A stretch of DNA of 64,000 nucleotides from Quillaja saponaria. Taxonomy: Eukaryota > Streptophyta > Magnoliopsida > Fabales > Quillajaceae. The notes under the pieces are model-generated. The model saw only the letters and a program-made list of their open reading frames with translations, did not search any database and was not told the DNA's origin. Positions 1 to 10,085 of the stretch are shown here, in pieces (positions within the stretch are counted from its first letter, which is position 1; each line of letters opens with the position of its first letter). The stretch lies in NCBI GenBank assembly GCA_029379385.1, contig CM055617.1:16996679-17060678 (forward strand), in the 5' to 3' direction. The translations under genes and the position numbers were made by a program.

Positions 1-1694
1 AAGTATATAGATTAAGAAATTCAACCAAAAAAGGCCAATTAGAGTAACTCAGCACTAGCATACCAGGTATCCTCTATTAGGTAGTTTTTGCGCTTGCACA
101 CCAAGACTATACTCCTTACAAAACTACCCATTGGGGTTGAGTTACTCAAGTATTTAAAATCACATATCACACAATCAAATCGAAGTATTCTAGGTGCATC
201 CAGATTCTAGTTCGAATATAAAAATCGTTTCGGATAACATTTATTTTTATTGGCCCTTATCAAACACAAACAAAGTCAAATATTAAATACAATTCAAATA
301 ATTGAATTATAGAACTACACATTCTTACTTATCTCGATATAAACATATTCAAATAAATACACATAAACAATCAAACACATTAATCTAGTGACCAAAGAAT
401 ACATAATTCACTCGCAAAGTTTACGTATTTTGTTCGTTGTCCCATCTAGAATGTAAAGGTGTTGGTATATCCTCGACACGATTTGAAGCTAAAAATCATC
501 AATTCAAACATTGTTTAATTTATAAATTCTATGATTATAATTTCCTACTTAATGATTTAATTAATGCATCCTAGTTAATTCAATATCTATGCATGTATTA
601 ATATTTAATTTCACTTAGGCATTTTGTCGAATACTTTGGAAGGCATGTTTAATTTCTATTAGTGTCCGTATATTTATGCATGTATCCACCAAGAATTTCA
701 ACACAACTCTTCCATTTCATATTACACATATTCTAAACATTGAATTCTAATTAAACTATTTATTTAAAATTCATTGAAACTTAAAGTGTACAATTCCAAT
801 TGATACACTCATATTATTCTATCTTTTTTGTACCCTATTCTTAGTCTTTTTTGTATATTTTATGTCTCACTTTAGTTTACTTATCTTGTTTTGTGTAAAA
901 CTGTGCTTTGTAGACAAAGAGTAAAATGGAGCTAAATGGAACATTTGAGCATGTAAATGAGCTAAGGACTAGAATAAGCACATTGAGACAAATCTATGAG
1001 AAATCTAACTTTGGCAAGGAATTTTATTGGGATTAGGATTGAAAGAAGATCACAAGATCATATTAGAATATATTTTGTATAGAATAAAAAGTGCAAATCT
1101 GATTAAGGAATTAGATATTAAGTATGAAAAGACACCTTCTTGTTTAGGAGTCATTGGCATCCCCTATACTCTATAAATAGGGGAGGCATAGGTCTGATTG
1201 AGAGTACCTTTACATGCACTTTTCTTCTTCTTTCTCAAAATTTCAACAATGAACATAATATTTTCTTTTCAATTAATGATGATGCTAGCTTAAGTTTTTG
1301 ATAGATTGATACATGTAATCTGATGCTAGTTAATTGATTAATATCTTTGCATGGTTAGTTAACATGAGTAGTAAAAGTAGCACTTTAATTAAATTTGAGT
1401 TTATTTGAGTGTTGCGAGGAAAATCTGATCTAGATTAAGTTAATGCTGCTTGTGTGTTAATTGTTTAGAATCAATTGCACCTATCTAGTTCATAATGCTT
1501 TCACGTAATTAAATCCATAATGCTTGATGAGGGTTATTATGTGATTAGTGTTAGTTATTCCACTTGACTTAATTAACAAAGAGTTAAGGATAGGTAGGAA
1601 AAACTTGTTTCCATGGTTGATTTGCATGCATATATGTATCTTCATATTTGTATTTGCTTTCAATGATTAATAGCTTATGAATCTAGGCAAAAAC

Positions 1695-3423
1695 TATTAG
1701 GAATCAGTGTAAAATATGGCAATCATATGTGCAGCAGAATTTAAATTTTTTTTATTCCTTTAACCCAAAATCACCTGATGATTATATGAAAGATCCTAAT
1801 TATAGTTTAACAATTAAAACAAGTAAAGAATTGTGTAATTCCGAGGCTTTTAATTCTTTCGTCGTATTATCAATTCGGCATTCACTCCTTTGTTGATTCA
1901 TCAAGAGCATAGCAATGACACAGGTGTCCCGTCTCTAAGTGTATCCACATGAACGAATCCAACTAAGAATCTTCAAGCTTGAAGTTGAAAGGGGTTACCA
2001 AGGGATTGTGTGCTAGCACAAGTTACTGAATTTCTCTTGTAATTTAGAAACTCTCATTGGCCGAATCTCTCTTGTAATTTAGAATCTCTTTTGGATTTTA
2101 GGCCCTCTATATAGTACGCACAATTATTTTTCTCTTCTATATCTTGTTAGTTTGTTAAGACTTATATTTATAAAGACTTACCCATCTCCTTATGTATTGA
2201 ACAATCCTAACACATTAGAGATTATGCTAACATTAGGATTTTATCATAATTAAATCTAATGCCTAACAATCTATAATAATTACATGATTGCCCCAAAACT
2301 CTCCTAAGTTGAATATCGTTATTTTGTGTGTGACCCCTTAGGTTCAAACTATTGATGGCAAGTAGGCATGTAACTTTTATATATTTATTACTGGACCCTA
2401 TCCAATTAAATTAGAACTCATTCTAATTATTTAAATTAAAAAGAATTTTAATTCACCCTTTAATTAAGATTAATTAATTATTCAGGGTTTCCTACGAGTT
2501 AAGATTGGTGCCTAGCAGCACATGATGACTACCCATAATAGTATGAATATGGCTTATGAACCTTTTGAACCTTTCTGATAATAGTTACCATACAATTCAA
2601 TCCTTCTATCACACAATGTCCCAATTAAATCTATTTGGGTATGGAAATAATGTCAAACCCTAAATTTAATCATATGTGTCTAATCTTAAGATTATAACTT
2701 CATTGGGAAGATTAGAAACTTCATATTCTAATATCCACCATGCTATGGCCATAGACTTTAAGTTAAATCTTTTATAGACCACATAGAACATTCTCTCTTT
2801 TCTATTAAGAGTGATAGATCCTTTATTGGACATTCACATACCTTCATATGCAAGTGATTATACCCAATTACTACTTCTTAGGTGACTCATTAATAGAATC
2901 AGAAATAGTATCAAAGTGTAATAACGTACATACAAGATATAACTATGATGTCTCATGTCAAAGGACTATTTGCACAATTGTAACATAAAAACCACCTATT
3001 GACATGCAGAGAAATTTCATATAGGTGTTCTCAGTTGAGTCAAATTAGTGAACTCATTCTCTAATGAGCACCTACAAATCTGTCTTAGTGTCTCATACAC
3101 AAGTGACTATGAGATCAGCCATCCTTAGCTCTTTAAGCCAACTAGATATATACTAATCTATCCGGATTCACTAATGCCCTACTTAGTGATCCTATGATTA
3201 GGAACATTCTTAAATTAAGCTTAAAGGAAATACATCTAATTAGCATGATCTCATCATGATGCTTATTTCCATTACTTTAATTCTTTGGGCTCATGATGGT
3301 TAATTAATAACTCTTATACATGATGATAATGTTTGCCACTTATATTTATTAATAATATGAAGAAGATTGTACATAAAATAATATGTCCCAACATCACATT
3401 GGCTTTAGGGCATACTACTAACA
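1695..3423 (-). mobile_element. Copia-type LTR nested in LTR-B copy 1
   Basis: On the minus strand it starts TGTTAGTAGTATGCCCTAAAG at 3423, a start typical of plant Copia LTRs, and it runs to about 1695. The same sequence lies at 37095-38828 in copy 2 and as a fragment at 53067-54296. The LTR-B copies at 27457, 58696 and 62320 lack it and read straight through. An AAAAC/AAAAT pair flanks the insert and may be the target duplication. No gag-pol is present, so it is a solo LTR. Confidence 0.7.
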
Positions 3424-3770
3424 AAAATATCTTTGCAGTTGAGTCTTACAAATCTTTGGTTACTTGCTTAGTTTAGTAAGTTTCTACTGAAAATTGTTTT
3501 TTGCAGTTAAGTCTTACAAATCTTTTGTTGTTTGCTTAGTTTAGTAAGTTTCTACTGAAAAATGTTTTTTACATTTAGAATTTAATTCTCTTGTTTTTCT
3601 TGCTTGCTTAGCTATTTTAATTTAGTTTAAATCAAAGATCAACACCCCGTTTATTTACTTTGCTGTTTTGAGTGAATATTAGTTAGTTTGCATATTTATA
3701 GCGTATTATCATCACAAACTATTTTAGAACTCCGTTCATTTTTATACATATGTTTTGTTTTTGTAATTTC

Positions 3771-4188
3771 GCCACTCCCCAAGGCCAAGGACGGGGTTGA
3801 ACCGTCATTCCAGGATTTGCAGTCCAATACATTTCCATTATGCTACCTAGTTCCCACCACCTCATGTGCCAAAGTCAAACGTTTGTTCTTCCTTCCATAA
3901 GCTTCGCTGTAAGCGACTACGTACCTCACTCCCTCTTTTTCTACATATGCACGGTGGCGAGTTACCAGAGAAGAGGGAACAACTTCTTTCTCCCTTGCCT
4001 TGCTAAATTTTCCTTTTCTGATTGAAAGTAGCAAGCCACTCCGCTACTGGTACAGAGGCCAGAAGGTTGATCATCCATACCAGCGGATCCATTGTTTATG
4101 TGGCAGTGCGATGCAACTGAAGAACGGAAGCCCCCTTTTAAGGTATAGGTTGGGGAAAACTCCAAACTAGGGTTCCAAAAAGCTTACC
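3771..4188. other. Mitochondrial DNA insertion (NUMT) carrying trnC
   Basis: This 418-bp block interrupts LTR-B. Copy 2 reads straight across the site, with TTTC followed directly by TTGCATTAG near 39170. The block is richer in GC than its surroundings and contains a tRNA-Cys of plant mitochondrial type on the minus strand. The rest (3853-4188) has no gene that I recognise and is probably mitochondrial spacer. The insertion is younger than the event that produced the two LTR-A/LTR-B copies. No target-site duplication is evident, as expected for end-joining capture. Confidence 0.8.
3782..3852 (-). tRNA. trnC-GCA: Mitochondrial-type tRNA-Cys(GCA), nuclear copy, degenerate
   Basis: Read on the minus strand, the 71-nt sequence has an anticodon loop CTGCAAA with anticodon GCA, a GGTTCAACCCC T-arm and a 3' acceptor strand CTTGGCC followed by T. 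From memory of plant mitochondrial trnC it matches that gene and not the plastid trnC. The first two acceptor bases read AA where GG is needed to pair with the terminal CC, so the acceptor stem is broken. The differences I can see are G-to-A on this strand, as cytosine deamination of methylated nuclear DNA would give. It is unlikely to be functional. Confidence 0.8.
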
Positions 4189-4646
4189 TTGCAATAGTTT
4201 GATTTACTTTTATACTTGACCTTCTTGTGCGTTCAGTTTGCATTAGTTTGTTTCTCTGTGGGATCGATACCCTACTTACTATACTACAAATATAGTTAGT
4301 AAGGTTTTAATTTGGTGAACATCGACGACTCATCACCTATATTCACATATTGAATCATAAACTTCCTATCTCAATAATTATATACCATTACCTTATATAT
4401 CCATTATTATTAGACCTCGGTTTATAATTTAAAACTCCTCTAACCTCCCCATGTTCAAGCCTTTAATAACATAACAACAATAAGGTTTAACATAAAGAAA
4501 TTCTAACTAACTTACTTAGACTAAAACATTAACACACCTAAATTGACTTAAGGTTCATGCAAAAATGGAGGTCCTATCCCCTAGTCCCTATGCAAAGCCT
4601 TACAACAACCTAAAAACTTCCTCCAATTCAGCCTTCATGGCCGAGC

Positions 4647-5985
4647 AAACTTTATTCCAAGCACACCAATGGAATTTCTTCTGGCCATCCTTACTTTCCC
4701 AAAAGAAGTTGCCAAAGCACTTTCAATTTTCTGTAGTACTGATTCAAGAGGATCCAATGCATACATCGGATATAAAGGCATCAAACTAAGAACATGTTTA
4801 ATCAGCACCAAGTGCCTACCTTACGATAAAAATCTTTGCAACCATGTTATTAAAAAGAGTTATTGTCTTTCTTCCACCAAAAAGTGGAATGCCAAGATAA
4901 ATTACAGGTAAATGCTGGTGGCAAAAAGTTGTGGCTTTATTAATCACCCTTATACGCTGAGAGAATGTTTTGGGGCTTGTCAGAAAACAACTTTTATGCT
5001 TGTTAACCATCTAACCTGAATTGAGTTCATATTCGTGTAGGAAACACATAAGACTTTCACAAGATTTCTTGTGTCCCTTAGAAAAAATTATAATGTCATC
5101 CGCAAAGGCAAGATGGCTGATTTTTTATGCTCTGGTAGTTTGGTAATAATCAATCAAACCGGAAGCCATCCATTGTTTCAGTACATAGCTCAATACTTCA
5201 TATGCAAGTATGAATAATAAAGAAGTAAAGGAGCCTTTGTCGCAACCCACAGGAAGACTTGAAAAAACTAGTGCTTTTGCCATTAACTAGAACCGAATAC
5301 GATGGACTAGAGATCATCTGCCAAATGATACCAATCCAAAATTCACAAAAACCAAATTTTCTCAACACGAAGATCAAGAAAAACCAATTTACACGATCAT
5401 AAGTTTTAGCCATGTCCAATTTAAAAACTACATTATCAACTAGAGACCTTTTGGAGATGTCATAAACCAGTTCTTGAGCTAACACCACTTTATCAATTAT
5501 GTTTCTACCCCTCATAAATCCACTTTGTTCCTCATATATTAGATCAGGCAGCACCTTATTTAAATGATTCACCAAGATGTAAGAAATAATATTTGAATGA
5601 AAGTTACATAAGCTAATAGGCCATAAATCAGCAAAAGATTGTGGTGAGTCAATTTTTGGAATTAAAACAATGATAGTACTACTCTCAAATTTTGTCAATT
5701 CTCCATCGGCAAAGAAATATTGAATAGCCTTAACAATATCCCCTGATAATGGTCAACAAACTGTAAAAAAATGCCCATCAAAACCCATCTGGACAGCTGC
5801 ATTATTCCGATCTAATTGAAAGAAAGCCTCCTTTATCTCCTCCTCCAAAGGCCACTTGCTCAACATATCATTTTGAGCAGGCATTACTAATGGAGGGATG
5901 CAATTCAAAAAGTTCATATCAAGTACCAGACTCAGTAAAAAGCTTTGTGAAGTAGCAGGCAACTTTTCTCTCTATATCATCCTTC
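4647..5985 (-). mobile_element. L1-type LINE fragment
   Basis: Minus-strand coding remnants run from the RT fingers (about 5960) through the palm to the thumb and the downstream region (about 4650). The order and orientation are those of a plant L1 ORF2. The LINE interrupts LTR-A copy 1 at 4646. It lacks a poly(A) tail, the endonuclease and the RNase H, so it is truncated at both ends. Its high-coordinate end abuts the caulimovirid copy E1. Confidence 0.8.
5198..5962 (-). pseudogene. LINE reverse transcriptase (RVT_1) remnant
   Basis: Two stretches, 5962-5753 and 5698-5198, cover the RT fingers and palm of a LINE ORF2. Visible motifs are TIIVLIPKI, a PISLCN block, an EEQSGFMRGRNI block, FKLDMAKTYDRVNW with the first catalytic Asp, the YSVLVNG block and SSCGLRQ. 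The FADD-type second catalytic box is lost where the frame breaks near 5198. Further downstream, 5010-4816 keeps a YLGIPLFGGRK thumb motif and 4790-4650 a FHWCAW motif. It cannot make an active enzyme. Confidence 0.85.
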
Positions 5986-6031
5986 TGATCTAGTCAACCT
6001 CCAGTAGCAACCTTTTGTTTTGCACCTGTAG

Positions 6032-6144
6032 CTGTTGTTGCTTATGTTTTTGCGTGCTAGATTCCTATAACCCACAGGTCCCAGGATCGAAACCTGGCTC
6101 TGATACTAATAGGGGAAGCTAGCACAAAAAAAAAGCAACAACAG
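6032..6144. repeat. Inverted repeat flanking the tRNA copy
   Basis: The arm 6032-6065 is an imperfect inverted copy of 6112-6144. Shared blocks are CTGTTGTTGC, an A/T run and GTGCTAG near TTCC. The arm at 6112-6144 is the viral leader just upstream of the PBS, as copy E2 confirms (GCGCTAGCTTCCCCTA at 13914-13929). The left arm is the same leader in the opposite sense. The 46-nt centre is the tRNA copy. A snapback of single-stranded cDNA would produce this arrangement. Confidence 0.8.
6064..6108 (+). other. DNA copy of the 3' half of initiator tRNA-Met at the E1 PBS
   Basis: On the plus strand, ATAACCCACAGG, TCCCAGGATCGAAACC and TGGCTCTGATACTA follow each other without a gap. This matches plant initiator tRNA-Met from the anticodon loop through the variable loop and T-arm to the CCA end, with CCA now CTA. 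Normal caulimovirid and LTR-element PBSs match only the last 12-18 nt; copy E2 (13931) matches about 15 nt and then diverges. Here about 45 nt match, so the copy extends well into the tRNA body. Antisense viral leader follows the CCA end, which is the chemical order of a tRNA-primed cDNA. Confidence 0.8.
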
Positions 6145-6258
6145 ATTCACAGCATATAACAACAATATTCAACAAACATTAGCTTAATATAAAGACAACA
6201 TAATAATAAATTTTAGAGAAGAATATTTACATTAAATAGCAGATATAAACTAGAATTC

Positions 6259-6540
6259 TTTATTATAGATATAATTCACGATCACAGGTACAACTTGAAC
6301 ACTGATACAAGCTTGAGGATCTTAGCTTGTAAAACTCTTACTCTCAAATTTATTTTACAACACACTCTAAGTAAAATTTCTGAAGAAAAGCTTTTACTTA
6401 GAAAAGCTTACAGACTCCTCAGGGCAAAGGCCCTTATATAGACTAATGTATCATAGTCCTTAGGATTAAGCAAAGCAGATTCCTGAGGATAAAGGGCTTC
6501 AGTTTGTCTGGGCACGTGTCCTGGATGAATTGGAGTCGAT
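6259..6540 (-). promoter_or_regulatory. E1 pararetroviral promoter and poly(A) region
   Basis: Reading the minus strand there is a CACGTG G-box (6513-6518), then TATATAA (6434-6440), immediately followed by GGGCCTTTGCCC (6422-6433). A poly(A) signal AATAAA lies at 6259-6264, before the PBS. The same order and spacing occur in E2 at 13497-13799 and, more diverged, at 16690-17225. This would be the viral transcript promoter plus terminator, with the poly(A) signal downstream of the start as in terminally redundant pararetroviral RNAs. Confidence 0.65.
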
Positions 6541-6679
6541 CCACCATATCAAAAGAAGAATCTTACTTTTATAAAGTAAATCGTTTATTTAATAATTTAA
6601 TTTTCTTTTCCACTGAAAGCTAATGACTTTTATAAAGTGAAATTTTTTCCTTTTGAAAAGTAGACTTTACTTTTCAAAA

Positions 6680-7720
6680 GAGACTTTATGGATGGGTCCC
6701 TTCTTCAACGAAGTCTTCAGCTCCTTCGTCGAAAGGGGTCTTGAGAATCTTGAAAATAGGCTAGGTCATCTTGGCTCATATCAGAACAGTTGTCTTCCAG
6801 GATCTTTAACAGCTCTTTCTGGACATCTTCTTTTGAGAAGGCTAATCAGCCTTTAACCATATCCAAAACCTTTTTATTTTCGTTCAAATAAGGTTTTTGA
6901 GAAGAAGCTCGAGATCTTAAAATCCCTAACTTTTGAAAATTATTAAGATTCTCTTCAAAATTAGAGAAATTATCCTACCATTTGATTTGTGTCCTTCGAA
7001 TAAGTTAGAGAATTGACTAATTAATCCCAAAAGTAGAATGGGAACATTCTTTCACAATATATTCCCATTTAACAATCTATGGGAGCTGATAATAAGCTGT
7101 ACACATAATGATTTTATCTTGAGGATCCAAAGAATTATTATTCTCACAAAACCTTTGCCAGAGAAGGTTCTTCATTTAAAGTGAACCTAAGAAACCAGCT
7201 ATGCTTCCTTGCTTTATTTTCAAATAAAAGCAAGTTTCCTCCCGAGGAAATATTCTTTTGTTTCTAATTTTTTTTTGACGGTATAAATCCATACCCCATT
7301 CTTTGGGCTTCATTACTTTATAAATAATTATTTTAGAATAAGTCAATTCTGACCCTGCTCGAATCCAAGGTTTATGTGACATAGATTCTGTATCCACAAA
7401 AATATTTAGATAGAATAAAATATTCTTGGGTTCCAATTTAGGAGGAAGATGATTATTGAGATAAAAAGAGGCTATCTCATATGGTGCTAAATTAGCATAC
7501 CTCTTTTCAATTGGGCTATCTTTTTATAAGATAGTGGAATATACAAATATTTAAAATCCTTGGTATTACAACTCATAAGCCTGATCACCTAAGAAGTCTT
7601 TATCAGTCTCCTCAATATTAAGAGTAGAGAATTTTCTTTGCAGGAGAAGTAGTCTGAGAAGTCATAACACCTTTCCTTTTAGGATCCCTGCAAAAATTCT
7701 CTAGTTAGAAAGAAAGTCAA
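6680..7720 (-). pseudogene. E1 polyprotein C-terminal domain remnant
   Basis: This is downstream of RNase H on the minus strand. One open stretch (7436-7176) codes for a WIRAGSELTYSK segment, and the end near 6830-6680 codes for DMSQDDLAYFQDSQ and a terminal EEGTHP. The same C-terminal motif recurs in E3 (50930-51028) and as the last codons of the E2 fusion (16440-16478), which identifies it as the end of the viral polyprotein. The function is unknown to me. Many frameshifts are present. Confidence 0.6.
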
Positions 7721-8243
7721 GCAAAGAATTAGAATCCCCTTTAATAAATTCTATATCAAATTCAAAAACAGAAAGGATTCCCTGCCATCTTGCAAATATC
7801 TATTTAGATGCTATGTTTTTAATATCTTTTAATAGAATATCCTTTGTAGTTTTACAATCAATTCTTAATAAGAATTTTTTATTTAACAGGTCAGATTCGA
7901 ATTTTGTGATGCACAACACTATAGATAGCATTTCCTTTTTTATGGTGGAATAATTTTGTTGAGCACCTTTCCAAGTTCCAGAAATAAATTTAACTAGTTG
8001 CTCTTTATTAGATATTCTTTGTTTAAAAATTCCTCCATATCCTAACTCAGAAGCTTAGTTTTAACTATTTTAAAAGCTTCTGGGTGAGGTATACATAAGC
8101 AAGGCAATTCTTTAACTCTCTGCTTTATTCTTTTTATTGCTTTAGTGAAGTCATTGTTCCACTCAAGAGGGTTCTTTTTTAACCTTGCAAATAATTTAGT
8201 CTTTATAGAATTCTCCCACATAATTTAGGCTGCCTAGAAATCT
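7721..8243 (-). pseudogene. E1 RNase H and connection remnant
   Basis: Translation of the minus strand shows GAQQNYSTIKKEMLSI, a DLLNKKFLLRIDCKTTK block and FARWQGILSVFEFDIEFIKG. These are the characteristic RNase H blocks of caulimovirid polymerases. They follow the RT directly, in the usual order. Stops in the connection (about 8240-8000) and at least one within the RNase H break the frame. The enzyme would normally degrade the RNA template during reverse transcription. Confidence 0.75.
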
Positions 8244-8702
8244 TTACAGTTGTTGTTTTTCCCTTAATTCATTAGGAAACTTATCTACAAATTGAATTGC
8301 TCTATCAATAGGAATTACTGACCCTTTTGAAATATTGTGACCTAAAAAACGAATATCAGTTTGAAATATTTTTACCTTCTTAGCCAAAACTGCTAGTCCT
8401 GCCTTGATGACAATATTCAAAAACATATTAAGATGTTTAAAGTGTTTAGGAGATAACACTAAGACATCATCAATGTAAATAATTATAAATTCATGATAAT
8501 AATTAAAAATATCATTCATAATATGTTGAAATTCAGATGGAGTATTATTTCGTCCAAATGGCATAACATTCCATCCATAATGCCCAAAAGGTACTGTAAA
8601 AGCAATTTTGTACCAATCACGTTCAACTATTTGAATCTGCCAATATCCTGATTTCATATCAAATTTGGAAAATATTTTGGCATCATAAAGTCTGTTAAGC
8701 AA
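8244..8702 (-). pseudogene. E1 caulimovirid reverse transcriptase fragment
   Basis: The 152-residue open stretch carries the RT palm: FSKFDMKSGYWQI with the first catalytic Asp, a GHYGWNVMPFG block, IIYIDDVLVLS with the YIDD catalytic box, then LGHNISKG and IQFVDKFP. The YIDD box is intact. Upstream, E1 lacks about 130 bp that E3 retains (roughly 51110-51240), which removes part of the RT fingers. There is a stop at 8243 and breaks above 8702. It replicates nothing in this state. Confidence 0.85.
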
Positions 8703-9420
8703 ATCCTTTTTATTAGGGACTATAACTCTTTCTTATTAATCCTTTTTTTGAGTAATTCTTCAATTTCTTTTTTGCTAATTTCTAAATGCCCAGGACCCAT
8801 AGCAATAGGTCTAGCCTTAGTAGGAATTTGTTTTTCAAAGAAATCTGGCTCATAAGGTAATTCTATTATATGTTGTTTCCTAGTCCATAAAGCATTAGGA
8901 ATTTCAACATAGATTTTTTTTCTATTTTATTTTGAAATCTTTTAATTTCCTCTTGCAACTTTGAAGACTTTAGTTGTTCTTCAATTCTTTTATATTCTAT
9001 ATCTTCTTTTAGATACATAAGAAAATTTTCTTTTCTTTTTATAGTATCTTTCATAAGATTGATTTCATGAATTCTAGGTTCTTCAACATATTTGAATTTA
9101 ATTTGTCTATCTTTAATCATTGTTTCCACCCTTGATTCATCAATCCTAGATATAGGGAATAACATATACAGGAAGTGATTTCCTAAAATTACTCCTTGTG
9201 CTAGGCCTTTTACTAATACAAAGGGTAGAGGAAAACAAACCTTGTTATTGCAGACTGCAATATTTGACAACTTGTAGTCTATTATTAGTCTATTTCCATC
9301 AGCTACTTGAAGAATTTGAGTTGTCTTCTAAAAGTACTTTAAGGGCCCTAATCATTCCTTAATACAATTCAAATATGCTCCTGAATCTATTAGGGCTATT
9401 GACTAAAAGCTAAATTCATT
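8703..9420 (-). pseudogene. E1 aspartic protease region
   Basis: The catalytic DSG motif is visible in the context ALIDSGAYLNC near 9390 on the minus strand, two stops upstream of the longer open piece 9270-8866. That piece holds VCFPLPFVLVKGLAQG, an LGNHFLYMLFPI block and a highly charged Lys/Glu-rich coiled-coil-like linker (about 9130-8930). The same linker appears in E3. The protease would process the viral polyprotein. Frameshifts separate it from the active-site motif. Confidence 0.7.
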
Positions 9421-9755
9421 ATTCACAACTATTGTTACTTTAATGAACGATTTTTGGGCTATTACCAGTTCTACTGCACAAACCCGTCCTTCTGGATCAT
9501 TTAGGATATTGATAGACCCTTCATTAGGTTCTTGTATCATTATGCTTTTCCTTTTATTTTCAGGTTCTTGGTCTTTTATTTCTTTTGATGATTCCCATAA
9601 AAGATCTTGAAATTGGTCTTCATCAGATTCTTCTAGAACTAAAACACTTTGTTTTAGAACTTTTAATTTTTCTTTTATTTCATTCATTTCTGTTTTTAGA
9701 TAAGCTATTGTTGGTTCCTTAGAGGAAGTATTAATAGTTTTTATTCTTGCAATTA
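9403..9755 (-). pseudogene. E1 acidic polyprotein segment upstream of protease
   Basis: This 94-residue open stretch (9687-9403) and its upstream continuation are rich in Glu, Lys and Ser. They have no domain that I recognise. The segment lies directly before the protease in the same orientation and probably is the linker between capsid and protease. The E1 copy ends just beyond, at the hairpin 9749-9776. Confidence 0.5.
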
Positions 9756-9776
9756 TAAATAGCAGTTTATAATTGC
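9749..9776. repeat. Perfect 11-bp hairpin at the E1 right end
   Basis: GCAATTATAAA (9749-9759) and TTTATAATTGC (9766-9776) are perfect inverted repeats with the 6-nt loop TAGCAG. Homology to viral polyprotein stops here. Confidence 0.8.
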
Positions 9777-10085
9777 TACGAAGAACATAAACTAAGTAAA
9801 TAAACCGAGCCTATGTGTTTGTTGCTTAGTTTCAAGATATGTTTTCATGGCTAAAATAAGGAGTAAAAGCTACCAAGGCTGCCATCCTTTTGAATTCCCC
9901 TACAACCTAAGGTTAGTTCAATGCCTATTAGCAAATTAAGGTGCAGACCAACCAAAACAGGCCTTGTTTCCTTGGTCCTGCAGCTGCTTTCCTTTCTCTT
10001 ACACCCACATACACATATACATGTTAACACACACACAAGGTCACTCATAAAACTCCTCCTCTTTGGATGCTTCATGGAAAATTTT
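9777..10085. other. Unassigned spacer
   Basis: No coding motif, tRNA or transposon end is visible. It includes a short ACAC-rich stretch (about 10003-10036). Short open frames exist on both strands but carry no recognisable motif. Confidence 0.5.

Larger units (their letters stand above)
801..4335 (+). mobile_element. LTR-B copy 1, Athila-type solo LTR nested in LTR-A
   Basis: It begins TGATACAC and ends ACTCATCA, the same ends as the independent copy at 62320-63948. The flanking pentamers CCAAT (796-800) and CCTAT (4336-4340) look like a decayed target-site duplication. At the equivalent place in copy 2 the pair is CCCAT/CCTAT. It contains no internal coding region, so it is a solo LTR. It is enlarged by a Copia LTR (1695-3423) and by a mitochondrial insert (3771-4188). 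A TATA-like CTATAAATAGGGGAGG near 1172 fits an LTR promoter. Confidence 0.75.
1..4646 (-). mobile_element. LTR-A copy 1: chromovirus LTR with nested insertions, cut by window edge
   Basis: This stretch is closely similar, mid-90s percent by eye, to 35280-39625. The outer parts (1-800 and 4336-4646) match the long LTR family that also occurs at 23268 and 40821. Position 4646 is where a LINE fragment begins, and the LTR resumes at 12587-12653 next to a polypurine tract. The orientation is minus, because the LTR start and polypurine tract are at the high-coordinate end. A 3.5 kb Athila-type LTR-B sits inside at 801-4335. Relative to copy 2 it has lost about 70 bp near 1000 and about 165 bp near 1299, and it has kept about 105 bp near 450-560 that copy 2 lost. 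It probably is the 3' LTR of the element whose 5' LTR is 34584-39983. The alternative is a segmental duplication. Confidence 0.7.
6031..9776 (-). mobile_element. Endogenous caulimovirid copy E1 (pararetrovirus remnant)
   Basis: On the minus strand the order is a polyprotein segment, aspartic protease, RT, RNase H, a C-terminal domain, a non-coding region with G-box, TATA and poly(A) signal, and then an initiator-Met primer-binding site. Having the PBS downstream of the polymerase fits a circular or tandem viral genome integrated across its origin. The related copy E2 carries a 30K-type movement protein, which sets the family apart from Ty3 elements. The frame is broken many times. The capsid and movement-protein genes are absent here. 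The right end lies at a perfect 11-bp hairpin (9749-9776). Confidence 0.8.

Noticed and set aside
3782..3852. Functional nuclear tRNA-Cys gene
   Set aside because: The sequence is of mitochondrial type, the first two acceptor pairs are broken, and it lies in a fragment that is absent from the sister repeat.
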